DNA from: Nannocystis pusilla | GTDB lineage: Bacteria; Myxococcota_A; Polyangia; Nannocystales; Nannocystaceae | Length of the DNA: 64,000 nt | Assembly: GCF_020073745.1 (NCBI RefSeq) | Contig: NZ_JAIRAU010000023.1 | Coordinates: 124,001-188,000 of the forward strand | Direction of reading: 5' to 3' | Shown: piece by piece, positions 28,565 to 37,566 of the stretch | How positions within the stretch are numbered: position 1 is the stretch's first letter | How the letters are laid out: each line of letters begins with the position of its first letter | Position numbers and translations under genes: made by a program | The notes under the pieces: model-generated | What the model saw: the letters and a program-made list of their open reading frames with translations, nothing else | What the model was told of the DNA's origin: nothing | The model's database searches: none

Positions 28565-29443
28565 ATGGCCGGCCTCCGCAGCGCCAAGAACGCGGTCCTG
28601 GTCGCGCTCCTGCTCGGCGTCCCGGCGCTGCTCTTGCGCGCCAGCCTGCAGGACCCGCGCACCCTGTCCGGCTTCGACCGCGTGGTCGTCAAGGTCGGCG
28701 CCCCGCTCGAGGCCGGGGTCAGCTACGCCGCCGGCAACGCCGGCCGGTTCTTCGAGCGCTGGCTGCTGCAGGCCCGCCTGCAGGACGACAACGAGGCGCT
28801 CGCGGCCGAGAACCGTAAGCTGCGGCTCGACCTGCGCGGCCTGCAGCAGGTCGAGGAAGAGAACCGCGAGCTCAGGCGTTCGCTGCAGATGCGCGACAAG
28901 GTCGCCGAGGACATGATCGCCGCCGAGGTCGCGGGCGTCGAGCAGTCGCCGTTCTTCCGCGTCGTCAAGCTCCGGCTCGACCGCGGCGACCGGGTCGTGC
29001 GCCCGGGCATGGCCGTGATCGCCGACGCCGGCGTGGTCGGCCGCATCGACCGCGCCGCCGACGACCACAGCGACGTCATGCTGATCACCGACCCGCGCAG
29101 CAAGGTCGCGGTCGAGATCGCCAGCACCCGCGCGCCCGGCATCCTCGAGGGCATCGGCGAGGACCGCTGCGTCGTCCACATCGCCGCCGACCTCGGCGTC
29201 AGCGTCGGCGACCTCGTGCAGACCAGCGGCGTCGACGAGCTGTTCCCGCGCGGCCAGCCGGTCGGCCAGGTCGTGCGCGTCGACGACGTCGTCGGCGCCC
29301 AGCAGCGCGTCCACGTCGTCCCCTCGGCCCGCTTCGACCGCCTCGACATGGTGTGGGTCGTGCTCGCCAGCGCCCCCGCGCCCGACCCCGAGGGCTCCGG
29401 CCGCCCGCCGGCCGCCGCCCACGGCCTCGGACCCCTGCAATAG
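28565..29443 (+). CDS. mreC: Rod shape-determining protein MreC
   Basis: A 292-residue bitopic protein. One N-terminal membrane segment (VLVALLLGVPALLL), a coiled coil at about residues 75-105 (LAAENRKLRLDLRGLQQVEEENREL), then the MreC beta-domain (VVKLRLDRGDRVVRPGMAVIADAGVVGRI, SKVAVEIASTRAPGILEG, GDLVQTSGVDELFPRGQPVG). It links MreB to periplasmic wall synthases. It begins 13 bases after mreB. Confidence 0.94.
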   Translation: MAGLRSAKNAVLVALLLGVPALLLRASLQDPRTLSGFDRVVVKVGAPLEAGVSYAAGNAGRFFERWLLQARLQDDNEALAAENRKLRLDLRGLQQVEEENRELRRSLQMRDKVAEDMIAAEVAGVEQSPFFRVVKLRLDRGDRVVRPGMAVIADAGVVGRIDRAADDHSDVMLITDPRSKVAVEIASTRAPGILEGIGEDRCVVHIAADLGVSVGDLVQTSGVDELFPRGQPVGQVVRVDDVVGAQQRVHVVPSARFDRLDMVWVVLASAPAPDPEGSGRPPAAAHGLGPLQ

Positions 29444-29460
29444 GACATGTCCCAAGGTTC

Positions 29461-30060
29461 ATGCGCCCGCTGATCTACATCGCCCTCGGATGGCTGCTCC
29501 TGGCCGCGGTCGGCGGCCTCGGGCAGACCCTCGGGCTCACGGTCATGCTGCCGGCCACCTCGGCCGCGCTGGTCGCCCACGTCGTGTTCGGGCGCGACCT
29601 CTCGCTGCCCTCCTGCCTGCTCGTCGCCGTCGCGCTCGGCTACCTCGAGGACATGCACCAGGGCACCCCCGCCGGCCTCCTGTCGCTGGCCCACGGCCTG
29701 TGCTGCTGCGCCCTCGTGTGGTCGAGCCGGCGCCTCGCCGTCGAGGGTCCGGTCGCCCGCGCGCTCGCGGCCGGGGTCGCCGCCGCGCTCGTCGACCTCG
29801 TCACCTTCGCCATCCTGTTCTTCGTCCGCCGCCGCCTCGGCGTCGAGGGCGAGGCGCTGATCGCCGGCCTCGTGCAGGCCCGCTGGCACGCCCTCGCCAC
29901 CGTGCTCGCCGCCCCCGGCGTGTTCCTCCTCGCCGAGCTGGCCCTCGGCGCCGGCGATCGCGCCTTCGGCCGCCGCCCCCGGCCGGCCCGCCGCTCCCCG
30001 CTGCAGGCCCGCGGCAGCGGCTCCACCCTCGAGGGCGAGGGCCAGTCCGATTGGACATGA
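29461..30060 (+). CDS. mreD: Rod shape-determining protein MreD
   Basis: A 199-residue hydrophobic protein in the mreC-PBP2 interval, with about five membrane segments (LIYIALGWLLLAAVGGL, LTVMLPATSAALVAHVVFG, LPSCLLVAVALGYLEDM, VARALAAGVAAALVDLVTFAILFFV, VLAAPGVFLLAELAL). Sequence and position fit MreD. It begins 17 bases after mreC, with a GGACATGTCC element in the gap. Its stop codon TGA lies in another palindrome pair (30051-30077). Confidence 0.88.
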   Translation: MRPLIYIALGWLLLAAVGGLGQTLGLTVMLPATSAALVAHVVFGRDLSLPSCLLVAVALGYLEDMHQGTPAGLLSLAHGLCCCALVWSSRRLAVEGPVARALAAGVAAALVDLVTFAILFFVRRRLGVEGEALIAGLVQARWHALATVLAAPGVFLLAELALGAGDRAFGRRPRPARRSPLQARGSGSTLEGEGQSDWT

Positions 30061-30078
30061 CCCTGTGGACATGACCCG

Positions 30079-32316
30079 ATGACCAGCTTACGCGAGCCCG
30101 ACGACCTGCGCGCCCTGCGGCCCCGGCTGCAGGCGATGGTCGTCGTGGTCCTGCTCGCGTTTTTGGTCCTGCTCGGCCGCCTGTGCCAGCTGCAGGTGCT
30201 CGAGGGCGAGCACTACGTGCGCCGGGCCGAGCGCAACTTCATCGACACCATCGAGGCCCCGGCGCTGCGCGGGCGGATCTTCGACGCCCAGGGCCGCCCG
30301 CTGGCCAGCAACCGCCCGGCCTACACCCTCTACGTCACCGCCCGGCCGCGCGTCGTCGTCGAGACCGACGACCCCAAGGCGCGCTCGCAGACCGGCTCGC
30401 GTGTCCCGCTGAGCGACGCCCAGATCGACGCGCTCGCCGACCTCGTCGACTTCGTCGACGCCGCCGACCGCGAGCAGTTCGTCGCCGCGATCGTCCGCCG
30501 GCGCGACCGCGACGAGGGCATCTACCCGTTCGCCGTGCGCGGCAACCTCACCTGGCAGGAGTTCGCGCGGATCCAGACCCGCAAGGACGCCCTCGGCGAC
30601 TGGCTGGAGATCCGCGAGTCCGCGCGCCGCTTCTACCCCGCCGGCGAGCTCACCGCCTTCGTCACCGGCTACGTCGGCGAGATCACGCCCGAGGGCCTCG
30701 CCCACTCCGGCGGCTCGTACCGCCCGGGCGACCGCGTCGGCAAGACCGGCATGGAGCGGCAGTGGGAGAACTACCTGCGCGGCCGCCCCGGCAAGCGCTC
30801 GCGCGTCGTCGACGTCCACCACCACCCGGTCAAGGATCCGCCGCGCGACGCCCTCGCCGCGCTGCCGCCCGACGAGGACCCGATCCCCGGCCAGGACGTC
30901 TACCTCACCCTCGACCTCGACCTGCAGCGCGTCACCGCCGAGGCGTTCGCCGACAAGCCCGCCGGGGCGCTCGTCGCCATCGAGCCCGACACCGGCCGGA
31001 TCGTCGCCATGCTCAGCGTGCCCGCGATCGATCCCAACCGCTGGCAGCAGCCGATCGGCCGCGATCAGTACAAGGCCTGGAGCGAGAGCCCGCTCAAGCC
31101 CTTCATCGATCGCACCGTCCAGGAGCACTACTTCCCCGGCTCGACCTACAAGGTCGTCTCGGCGCTCGCCGCCCTCGACGACCCCACCTTCGACCCCGAG
31201 AAGACCATCACCTGCGACGGCTACGTCAATTACGGCGGCCGCCGCTTCAAGTGCACGCACAAGCACGGCCCGGTCAACCTCGAGCAGGCGATCGTCCAGT
31301 CGTGCAACGTCTACTTCTACACCCTGGCGATCGACACCGTCCTGAGCCTCGAGCGCATGGAGCTGTTCGCGCGCCGGCTCGGCCTCGGTGAGCGCACCGG
31401 CATCGGCATCAACAGCGAGGCCAAGGGGCGCATCCCGACCGAGGCGTTCGAGGCGCGCGAGGGCACCTACCAGCGCGGCGTCCGCCTCAACAGCGCCATC
31501 GGTCAGGGCAACGTCACCGCCACCGTCCTGCAGGTCGCGGTGCTCTACGCCGCGATCGCCAACGGCGGCCGCGTCATGACCCCGTACATCGTCGACCGCA
31601 TCGAGACCCCCGACCGCCGGCTCGTGCTGCAGAACAAGCCGCAGGTGCGCCGCGACCTCGAGCCGGTCCTGCCCGCCGACCGCGACCGGATCCACGCCGG
31701 CCTCACCGGCGTCGTCAACAACGAGCTCGGCACCGCCTACAGCGAGCGGCTCGGCACCGTCGTCGTCGCCGGCAAGACCGGCACCGCCCAGGTCGGCGCC
31801 CTCGACAAGAAGACCAGGACCCCCAAGGTCGGCCCGATCCCCGGCTTCGACTTCACCCAGGACCACGCCTGGTTCGCCGGCTACGCCCCCGCCGACGCGC
31901 CCAAGATCGTCGTCGTCGCCTTCGTCGAGCATGGCGGCGTCGGTGCCGACGCCGCCGCGCCGATCGTCATGAAGGTCATCGAGAGCTACCTCGGCAGCCG
32001 CTCCGAGACCCCCCAGCCGCGCCGCGCCGGCGGCGTGCCCCCGCCGCTGCCCGGCCAGCGCAACAAGGACCCCCTCGGCGACAGCGCCCCCGGCCCCGAC
32101 CGCGCCGTCGCCCTCACCGGCGCCCGCCTGCCCGGCGACCGCCCGCTCGGCCCCCCGCCGCCCAAGCCCGAAGAGACAGGCTCCTCGGGACATGTCGCAA
32201 AGACCAGCCCCTCGCCGGGCCCCCGCGGCGGCAAGAAGAAGCCGAGCAAGAAGCAGGCGAGCAAGAAGCAGGCGAGCAAGAAGCCGGCGAGCAAGAAGCA
32301 GGAGGTCCTGCCGTGA
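30079..32316 (+). CDS. mrdA: Penicillin-binding protein 2 (peptidoglycan transpeptidase)
   Basis: A 745-residue class B PBP. An N-terminal membrane anchor (MVVVVLLAFLVLLGRLCQLQ) is followed by the pedestal domain starting APALRGRIFDAQGRPLASNRP. Transpeptidase motifs: STYK with active Ser at residue 355, SCN at 408 and KTGT at 566-569. It cross-links lateral wall peptidoglycan together with RodA. The C-terminus is extended by about 100 residues and ends in a Lys-rich tail of repeated SKKQA units (15-base DNA repeat), unlike the usual family end. The stop overlaps the next GTG. Confidence 0.95.
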   Translation: MTSLREPDDLRALRPRLQAMVVVVLLAFLVLLGRLCQLQVLEGEHYVRRAERNFIDTIEAPALRGRIFDAQGRPLASNRPAYTLYVTARPRVVVETDDPKARSQTGSRVPLSDAQIDALADLVDFVDAADREQFVAAIVRRRDRDEGIYPFAVRGNLTWQEFARIQTRKDALGDWLEIRESARRFYPAGELTAFVTGYVGEITPEGLAHSGGSYRPGDRVGKTGMERQWENYLRGRPGKRSRVVDVHHHPVKDPPRDALAALPPDEDPIPGQDVYLTLDLDLQRVTAEAFADKPAGALVAIEPDTGRIVAMLSVPAIDPNRWQQPIGRDQYKAWSESPLKPFIDRTVQEHYFPGSTYKVVSALAALDDPTFDPEKTITCDGYVNYGGRRFKCTHKHGPVNLEQAIVQSCNVYFYTLAIDTVLSLERMELFARRLGLGERTGIGINSEAKGRIPTEAFEAREGTYQRGVRLNSAIGQGNVTATVLQVAVLYAAIANGGRVMTPYIVDRIETPDRRLVLQNKPQVRRDLEPVLPADRDRIHAGLTGVVNNELGTAYSERLGTVVVAGKTGTAQVGALDKKTRTPKVGPIPGFDFTQDHAWFAGYAPADAPKIVVVAFVEHGGVGADAAAPIVMKVIESYLGSRSETPQPRRAGGVPPPLPGQRNKDPLGDSAPGPDRAVALTGARLPGDRPLGPPPPKPEETGSSGHVAKTSPSPGPRGGKKKPSKKQASKKQASKKPASKKQEVLP

Positions 32317-32357
32317 CCGCGCTCGGCCGCAGTCGGACGCTGGAGGACCTGCCGTGA
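32313..32357 (+). CDS. 14-residue coupling frame between PBP2 and RodA
   Basis: GTG at 32313 overlaps the PBP2 stop, and its TGA at 32355 overlaps the RodA GTG. The first 23 bases (32307-32329) are nearly identical to the RodA start region (32348-32370), so a local duplication of the rodA start made this mini-frame. It may pass ribosomes from PBP2 to RodA. A stable peptide product is unlikely. Confidence 0.45.
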   Translation: MTALGRSRTLEDLP

Positions 32358-33472
32358 CCGCGATCGGCCGTCCGCGCTCGGTCGTGCGCCGCGCCGTGCA
32401 GTCGATCGACTGGGTGATCGTCACCCTCGTCGCCGGCATCGTCGCGCTCGCGCTGATCAACCTCAACAGCGCCGGCGCCGGCGACTGGAGCGGCAAGATC
32501 CAGGTCCAGATCCGCTGGCTCGGCCTCGGCACGATCGCCGCGCTGATCGTCGCCGCGCTCGACTACCGGGTCCTGCACCGGCTCGCCTACGCCGCCTACG
32601 TGTTCGGCCTCGGCCTTTTGGGGCTCGTCCCCCTGATCGGCGTCATGCGCAACGACGCGCGGCGCTGGCTCGAGCTCGGCGACTATCAGTTCCAGCCCTC
32701 GGAGCTGATGAAGATCCTCCTGATCGCCGCCCTCGCGCGCTACCTCAGCGACCGGCCGAGCAAGGCCCCGCGCAAGGTCCGGCACCTGATCGTCCCGTTC
32801 ATCATGTTCTTGATCCCGGTGGCGCTGATCGTCAATCAGCCCGACCTCAGCACCGGCATCATCTGCAGCCTCGTCTCCATCACGATCCTGGCCCTGACCG
32901 AGCTCTCGCTGAAGAGCATCCTCGCGCTGATGACCACCGGCGTGACCCTCTTCATGCTCGGCTGGGCCTTCTTCATGCACAAGTACCAGCGCTCGCGCAT
33001 CGACGTGTGGCTGAACCCCGAGGCCTACGCCGACAACGAGGGCTACCAGACCATCCAGGCCATGATCGGCGTCGGCAACGGCGGCTTCTTCGGCCGCGGC
33101 GTCCGCCAGGGCACCCAGAACACCCTCGACTTCCTGCCCTACGGCGACACCGACTTCCCGTTCGCCGTCTACGCCGAGGAGTGGGGCTTCCTCGGCGCCG
33201 CCATGGTCCTCGTCATGTTCGTCGCCCTGGTCCTGTGGGGCCTCAGCCTCGCCTCCCAGGCCCGCGACCGCTTCGGCGCATTGCTGTGCGTCGGCGTCTC
33301 GTCGCTGTTCTTCTTCCACGTCATCATCAACGTGGGCATGGTCCTCCAGCTCCTCCCCGTCACCGGCATCACGATCCCCTTCTTCAGCCTCGGCGGCTCC
33401 AACGCCCTGGCGATGATGCTCGGCATCGGCATCCTCATGAGCGTCAGCCGCTCCCGCCACCAGCGCGGGTGA
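32354..33472 (+). CDS. rodA: Rod shape-determining protein RodA (SEDS glycosyltransferase)
   Basis: A 372-residue polytopic protein of the FtsW/RodA/SpoVE family with about ten membrane segments. Family landmarks: QPSELMKI, VALIVNQPDLSTG, the large loop FMHKYQRSRIDVWLNPEA, GVGNGGFFGRGVRQGTQ, LPYGDTDFPFAVYAEEWGFLGA, and PVTGITIPFFSLGGSNALAMM. It polymerises glycan strands for the elongasome and pairs with PBP2. It is the last gene of the rod operon. The GTG start is set by the family N-terminus and by the GTGA overlap with the mini-frame upstream. Confidence 0.96.
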   Translation: MTAIGRPRSVVRRAVQSIDWVIVTLVAGIVALALINLNSAGAGDWSGKIQVQIRWLGLGTIAALIVAALDYRVLHRLAYAAYVFGLGLLGLVPLIGVMRNDARRWLELGDYQFQPSELMKILLIAALARYLSDRPSKAPRKVRHLIVPFIMFLIPVALIVNQPDLSTGIICSLVSITILALTELSLKSILALMTTGVTLFMLGWAFFMHKYQRSRIDVWLNPEAYADNEGYQTIQAMIGVGNGGFFGRGVRQGTQNTLDFLPYGDTDFPFAVYAEEWGFLGAAMVLVMFVALVLWGLSLASQARDRFGALLCVGVSSLFFFHVIINVGMVLQLLPVTGITIPFFSLGGSNALAMMLGIGILMSVSRSRHQRG

Positions 33473-33835
33473 TTCGCATCCCCGTCCATCTCGCCCGAAA
33501 TCGGCCGCGAGCTCGCCCCTCAGCTCGGTCTGCCGGTCGACGCCGCGATACACCGTCTCGCCGGTATCGCCGATGCACGACGCATCGATCGCTAGCCCGC
33601 CGACGGACGCAATATTCACAGATGATTCCACCGCCGAGGAGCGCGACCTGCTCTAATCGGAATACACACCCGGAATCCGCCCCATCCTCTCGGGTCGTCT
33701 GCGCGGCGACCTCGGCGGGCAGATTCGTACGAGTGCGAGCAGGAGCATCCTCGCCTGCCCGCATGGCACCTGCTCGAACACCTCGCCCCCCGCAAGAACT
33801 GGCGCCCGCCCCCCTCCCCTGTTAAACCCTCCCCC
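33473..33835. other. Intergenic region
   Basis: No gene seen. It contains slightly AT-richer patches (around 33600-33670). A TTAAAC box at 33822-33827 lies 8 bases before the next start codon. Confidence 0.55.
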
Positions 33836-34675
33836 ATGCGCTCCCGCCTCGTCTGCGCCGTCCTGCTCGCCAGCGCCTGCACCGCGTCGAATGGCCCCAC
33901 CACCACCGCCGCCCGTCCGGCCACCCCGCAAACCGAGGCATCCGCGGCTCCCACACCGCCGGCCGCCGGGAGTTCGGCCTCCGCGACGCTCGGCGCTCCG
34001 TACGAGCGAGCGGGCGATCCACGCCAGCAAATCGATCAACTCACCGTCTGGGGATGGTCGCGCGACGGCCGCTATTTCGCGTTCGAGACCTTCGACGCCG
34101 GGCCCGGCGCGGCCCTGTGCGAGGGGGCAGCGCGGCTGTTCGTCGTCGACACCGACAGCAACATCCTCGTCGACGGCGGCTACGTCGAGGTGCGGCACAA
34201 TTCGCCCGACTCGCAGCCCTGCGATCCGCCCGACCTGCGCGCCGCGCTGGCGCCCCGGCGCACCGCGCTGCTCGAAAGGTACGCCATCGAGCCCGGCTAT
34301 TTGCTCACCCCGGCCGAGCCGCAGGAGGCCGCCGCGCCGCGCCCGGGCGTCAAGGCCTACGCCATCCTCCTGCCCTCGGGCCAGACCGCCACCGCCACCC
34401 TCGAGGTCCTCGGCGGCGACCGCGAGCGCGCTTACGAGGGCAAGGGCGCGGCCTTCAAGCTCGACCTCACCCTCCCCGATCACACCACCGTGCAGATCGA
34501 GCCGGGCGTGCGCCTGCGTCCGTACATCTGGAATTACGACCTCGACCGCGGCCTCGTGTTCACCAGCCCCGACGGCTCGCACATGGCGATCATGACCGCC
34601 ACCACCGAGCTGAGCTTCGAGGGCGACCGCACCTCGTGGATCGCCAGCACCTTCCGCCTGCCCGCCGGCTCGTGA
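33836..34675 (+). CDS. Secreted lipoprotein with DUF2259-like domain
   Basis: A 279-residue protein with a lipoprotein signal (MRSRLVCAVLLASAC). An Ala/Pro/Thr linker leads to a globular domain starting LTVWGWSRDGRYFAFETFDAGPG, which resembles the predicted secreted DUF2259 family, and ending SHMAIMTATTELSFEGDRTSWIASTFRLP. Function of that family is unknown. The domain call is from pattern memory and is moderate. Followed by the amidohydrolase gene after 90 bases. Confidence 0.72.
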   Translation: MRSRLVCAVLLASACTASNGPTTTAARPATPQTEASAAPTPPAAGSSASATLGAPYERAGDPRQQIDQLTVWGWSRDGRYFAFETFDAGPGAALCEGAARLFVVDTDSNILVDGGYVEVRHNSPDSQPCDPPDLRAALAPRRTALLERYAIEPGYLLTPAEPQEAAAPRPGVKAYAILLPSGQTATATLEVLGGDRERAYEGKGAAFKLDLTLPDHTTVQIEPGVRLRPYIWNYDLDRGLVFTSPDGSHMAIMTATTELSFEGDRTSWIASTFRLPAGS

Positions 34676-34765
34676 GCACCCGGCGGGCCGCGACGGTGGT
34701 GCGTCCGGCCGTCTCGACAGCAGACGGCCCGGTGCTATCGATTCGCGGACAAGGCCGCACGCACG

Positions 34766-36664
34766 ATGATTCGCCTCGTCTCGCTCACCACGATCACCGC
34801 CGCGCTCCTCTCGTGCAGCTACAGCTACAGCTCGGGCGCCCCGAATCAGCCGAGCCGCGGCCTGCCGACCGCCGGCAAGCCCGCGCGGCAGCCCAGCACC
34901 GGCAAGCCCGCGCGCTCGGCCGCGGTCCAGCCGCCGGCGCCCGACAAGCGGCCGCCGACGACCACGCCGCGGCCACCGACCCGACCGGTCGGACCGGCCC
35001 GCGCGAGCGCGACGGACGTCGACCGCGTGTTCCACGGCGGCCCGGTGATCACCATGCGCGTCGACGACGCGGGCAACCCGATCGTCGCCGAGGCGCTCGC
35101 GGTCCGCGACGGCGAGATCGTCGCCGTCGGCGCGCAGGACGACGTCATGGCGCTCGTCGGCGAGCGCACCGAGACGATCGACCTCGCCGGCAAGGCCTTG
35201 TTGCCCGGGTTCATCGACGGTCACGGGCACCTCGGCGCCGTCGCCACGCGCAGCGAGCAAGTCCAGCTGGCCCCGCCGCCGCTCGGCACGATCCGCACGC
35301 CCGCCGCGCTCCAGCGGGCGCTGCGGGCCGACATCAAGCGGCGCAAGCTCGTCGGCGGCCAGTGGGTGGTCGGCTGGAACTACGACGAATCGCGGCTGCC
35401 CGGGGCCCGACAGCTCACCCGCGCCGACCTCGACGCCGTCTCGAACATGCACCCGATCGTCGTCTATCACCGCTCGGGTCAGCTCGCGGTCGTCAACACG
35501 CCCGCCCTGCGCCTGCTCGGCATCGACGCCGGCACCGCCGATCCGCCGGGCGGCCTGATCGGCCGCAAGACCCGGTCGCGCGAGCCCAGCGGCGTGCTCG
35601 AGGACAGCGCCGTCCTCCTCGTCACCCGCGCGTTGCCGCGGCAGGGCGACGAGGAGCAGGCGCGGCGGCTGATCATGGCCGAGCGCCAGTACGCGCGCCG
35701 CGGCTTCACCACCGTGCAGGACGGCCCCGCCGCGCCCGACGAACTCGAGGCGTTGCGCCGGCTCGCGCGCGCCGGCAAGCACGTGGTCGACGTCGTCGCC
35801 TATCCCGTCGTCACCAGCGTCGCCGACGCCGAGCAATGGGTCGGCCAGCGCTTCGGCGCCTACGAGCGCGGCCTCAAGCTCGGCGGCATCGAGCTGGACC
35901 TCGACGGCACCCTCGACACGCGCACCGCCTGGCTGTCCACGCCCTATGCCACCCCGCCGCCCGGCAAGCCTCGCGGCTGGCGCGGCGAGGCCGTCATGGC
36001 GGCGACCGAGGTCGAGCAGATCCTCGAGCTCGCGCTCGATCAGAAGTGGCAGGTCGTCGCCCACGCCGACGGCGACGCCGCGGCCGATCAGCTCCTCGAC
36101 GCCTGGGAGCGGGTGCTCGAGCGCCGCCGCGTCAAGGATCAGCGCCCGGTGCTGCTGCGGGCCCAGACCGTGCGCGAGGATCAGCTCGACCGCATGCGCG
36201 ACCTCGGCATGGTGCCGTCGTTCGCCAGCGCGCAGATCTTCCACCTCGGCGACTTTTATCGCGACACCGCGCTCGGCCCGACCCGCGCCGCGCGGCTCGA
36301 CCCGGCCCGGTCCGCGCTCGACCGCGGCCTCCTGTTCACCCTGCAGACCGACGCACCGCGGCTCCCGCTCGACCCCATGCAGCTGCTCGCCGCCGCGGTG
36401 GTCCGCACCACCGCCGGCGGCAAGGTCCTCGGCCCGCCGCAGCGGATCCCCGTGTTCGACGGCCTGCGCGGCCTCACCAGCAGCGGCGCGCATCAGCTGT
36501 TCGACGGCGACAGGAAGGGCGAGCTGACCGTCGGCCGCGTCGCCGACCTCGTGATCCTCGACCGCAACCCCCTGTCCGTTCGGACAGCTGACCTCAAGGA
36601 CATCCGCCCGCTCGCCACCTACCACAAGGGCGCCCCGATCTACGAGGCGAAGCCGCCGCAGTGA
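34766..36664 (+). CDS. Amidohydrolase family 3 (YtcJ-like) lipoprotein
   Basis: A 632-residue enzyme with a lipoprotein signal ending ALLSC and a Pro/Arg-rich linker. The metal-dependent hydrolase core shows LLPGFIDGHGHLG (first His pair), WQVVAHADGDAAADQLLDAW, a QTDAP motif in place of the usual metal Asp segment, and a C-terminal strand ELTVGRVADLVILDRNPLS. The family hydrolyses amides or related bonds, substrate unknown; here it would act in the envelope. A TGTCC-GTTC-GGACA palindrome at 36573-36586 is read in frame near the end. Confidence 0.85.
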   Translation: MIRLVSLTTITAALLSCSYSYSSGAPNQPSRGLPTAGKPARQPSTGKPARSAAVQPPAPDKRPPTTTPRPPTRPVGPARASATDVDRVFHGGPVITMRVDDAGNPIVAEALAVRDGEIVAVGAQDDVMALVGERTETIDLAGKALLPGFIDGHGHLGAVATRSEQVQLAPPPLGTIRTPAALQRALRADIKRRKLVGGQWVVGWNYDESRLPGARQLTRADLDAVSNMHPIVVYHRSGQLAVVNTPALRLLGIDAGTADPPGGLIGRKTRSREPSGVLEDSAVLLVTRALPRQGDEEQARRLIMAERQYARRGFTTVQDGPAAPDELEALRRLARAGKHVVDVVAYPVVTSVADAEQWVGQRFGAYERGLKLGGIELDLDGTLDTRTAWLSTPYATPPPGKPRGWRGEAVMAATEVEQILELALDQKWQVVAHADGDAAADQLLDAWERVLERRRVKDQRPVLLRAQTVREDQLDRMRDLGMVPSFASAQIFHLGDFYRDTALGPTRAARLDPARSALDRGLLFTLQTDAPRLPLDPMQLLAAAVVRTTAGGKVLGPPQRIPVFDGLRGLTSSGAHQLFDGDRKGELTVGRVADLVILDRNPLSVRTADLKDIRPLATYHKGAPIYEAKPPQ

Positions 36665-36667
36665 CGC

Positions 36668-37057
36668 TCACGCCGGCGGCGGCGCGGCCCACTCGACCAG
36701 CTCGATCACCACCCCGTTCGGATCGGTGATCTGGAACAGCCGCTCGCCCCACGGCTCCTCGCGCAGCGGCATCGTGATCGCCACGCCCTCGGCCTGCAGC
36801 CGCCGCTCCTCGCCCGCCAGGTCGGTGACGACGAACGCGACGATCACCCCGGCCGCCCGCTGGTCGCGGAAGCCCGGCGGCAGCACCTCGATCCCGCGGC
36901 GCAGCAGCACGACGTTCATGCCGGCGTCGTCGCGCTTCAGCGACGCGAACCCATCGGCCGCCATCGCCTCGTGAAACCCGAGATGTTTGATGAAGAAGGC
37001 GCTCGACGCAGCGACGTCGTCGACCGTCAGCGACACGGCACAGCCGGTGATCTGCAC
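36668..37057 (-). CDS. VOC family (glyoxalase/bleomycin resistance-like) protein
   Basis: A 129-residue two-beta-alpha-repeat protein. Family features are the start ITGCAVSLTVDDVAASSAFFIKHLGF and the end GERLFQITDPNGVVIELVEW, with Glu as a possible metal ligand. VOC proteins may act as dioxygenases, isomerases or resistance proteins; the role here is not evident. A strong operator-like inverted repeat lies 50 bases upstream (37107-37133), so this gene is probably inducible. Confidence 0.87.
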   Translation of the reverse strand: MQITGCAVSLTVDDVAASSAFFIKHLGFHEAMAADGFASLKRDDAGMNVVLLRRGIEVLPPGFRDQRAAGVIVAFVVTDLAGEERRLQAEGVAITMPLREEPWGERLFQITDPNGVVIELVEWAAPPPA

Positions 37058-37106
37058 GCAGTACTCCTCTTGTCGGCGGGACCGACGGCGCCTCGCCGCA
37101 TTTCCC

Positions 37107-37133
37107 GTACGACGTAAAAACTATACGACGTAC
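37107..37133 (-). promoter_or_regulatory. Operator-like inverted repeat upstream of VOC gene
   Basis: GTACGACGTA, 7 bases, then TACGACGTAC form a 10-7-10 inverted repeat with one mismatch per arm. On the gene's strand a TATAGT -10-like box falls inside it. This looks like a site for a dimeric regulator (TetR or MarR size); the regulator is not in the window. The surroundings are AT-richer than average. Confidence 0.6.
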
Positions 37134-37184
37134 ATGATTAATTCAAGAAAAATTTCAACCACTCCCGCCGCGCTTTCAGCGCGC

Positions 37185-37562
37185 TCAGGGGGTGACGAAG
37201 CGGCCTGCCAGCCACGAGCCGAGCGCCACCATGAGCGCCCCGCCGCCGACGTGGAGCGCGAGCTGCACGGCGAGCGGCGTCCAGCGGGCGGCGCCGGCCA
37301 GCTCGACGGTGACCAGCGCGAACGTGCTGTAGGTCGTGAACCCGCCGAGCAGCCCGGCGACCACGATCGCGCGACCTGGCCCCTGGGACAGCAGCGGCGC
37401 CAGCACCCCGATCGCCAGGCAGCCGAGCAGGTTGACCGCCAGCGTGCCGACGTGCGGCAGCGTCGCCTCGGCCCAGCGGTCGACCCTGAGCGCGAGGGCG
37501 AAGCGCAGGCACACGCCGCAGCCGCCGGCGGCGAACAGGCCGGCCCAGTGCCAGGCGCTCAT
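37185..37562 (-). CDS. crcB: Fluoride ion channel CrcB/Fluc
   Basis: A 125-residue protein with four membrane segments. The family signature GGFTTYSTFALVTVEL and the N-terminal GGCGVCLRFAL are seen, plus TLAVNLLGCLAIG with the conserved Asn. Forms a dual-topology dimeric channel that exports fluoride. The start at 37562 has TGAGG just upstream and lies 4 bases after the stop of the Cys-repeat lipoprotein gene. No fluoride riboswitch is visible ahead of it. Confidence 0.93.
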   Translation of the reverse strand: MSAWHWAGLFAAGGCGVCLRFALALRVDRWAEATLPHVGTLAVNLLGCLAIGVLAPLLSQGPGRAIVVAGLLGGFTTYSTFALVTVELAGAARWTPLAVQLALHVGGGALMVALGSWLAGRFVTP

Positions 37563-37566
37563 CGCC

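Noticed and set aside
37563..37566. A fluoride riboswitch before crcB
   Set aside because: Only 4 bases separate crcB from the preceding gene, and no riboswitch fold is visible upstream within that gene.
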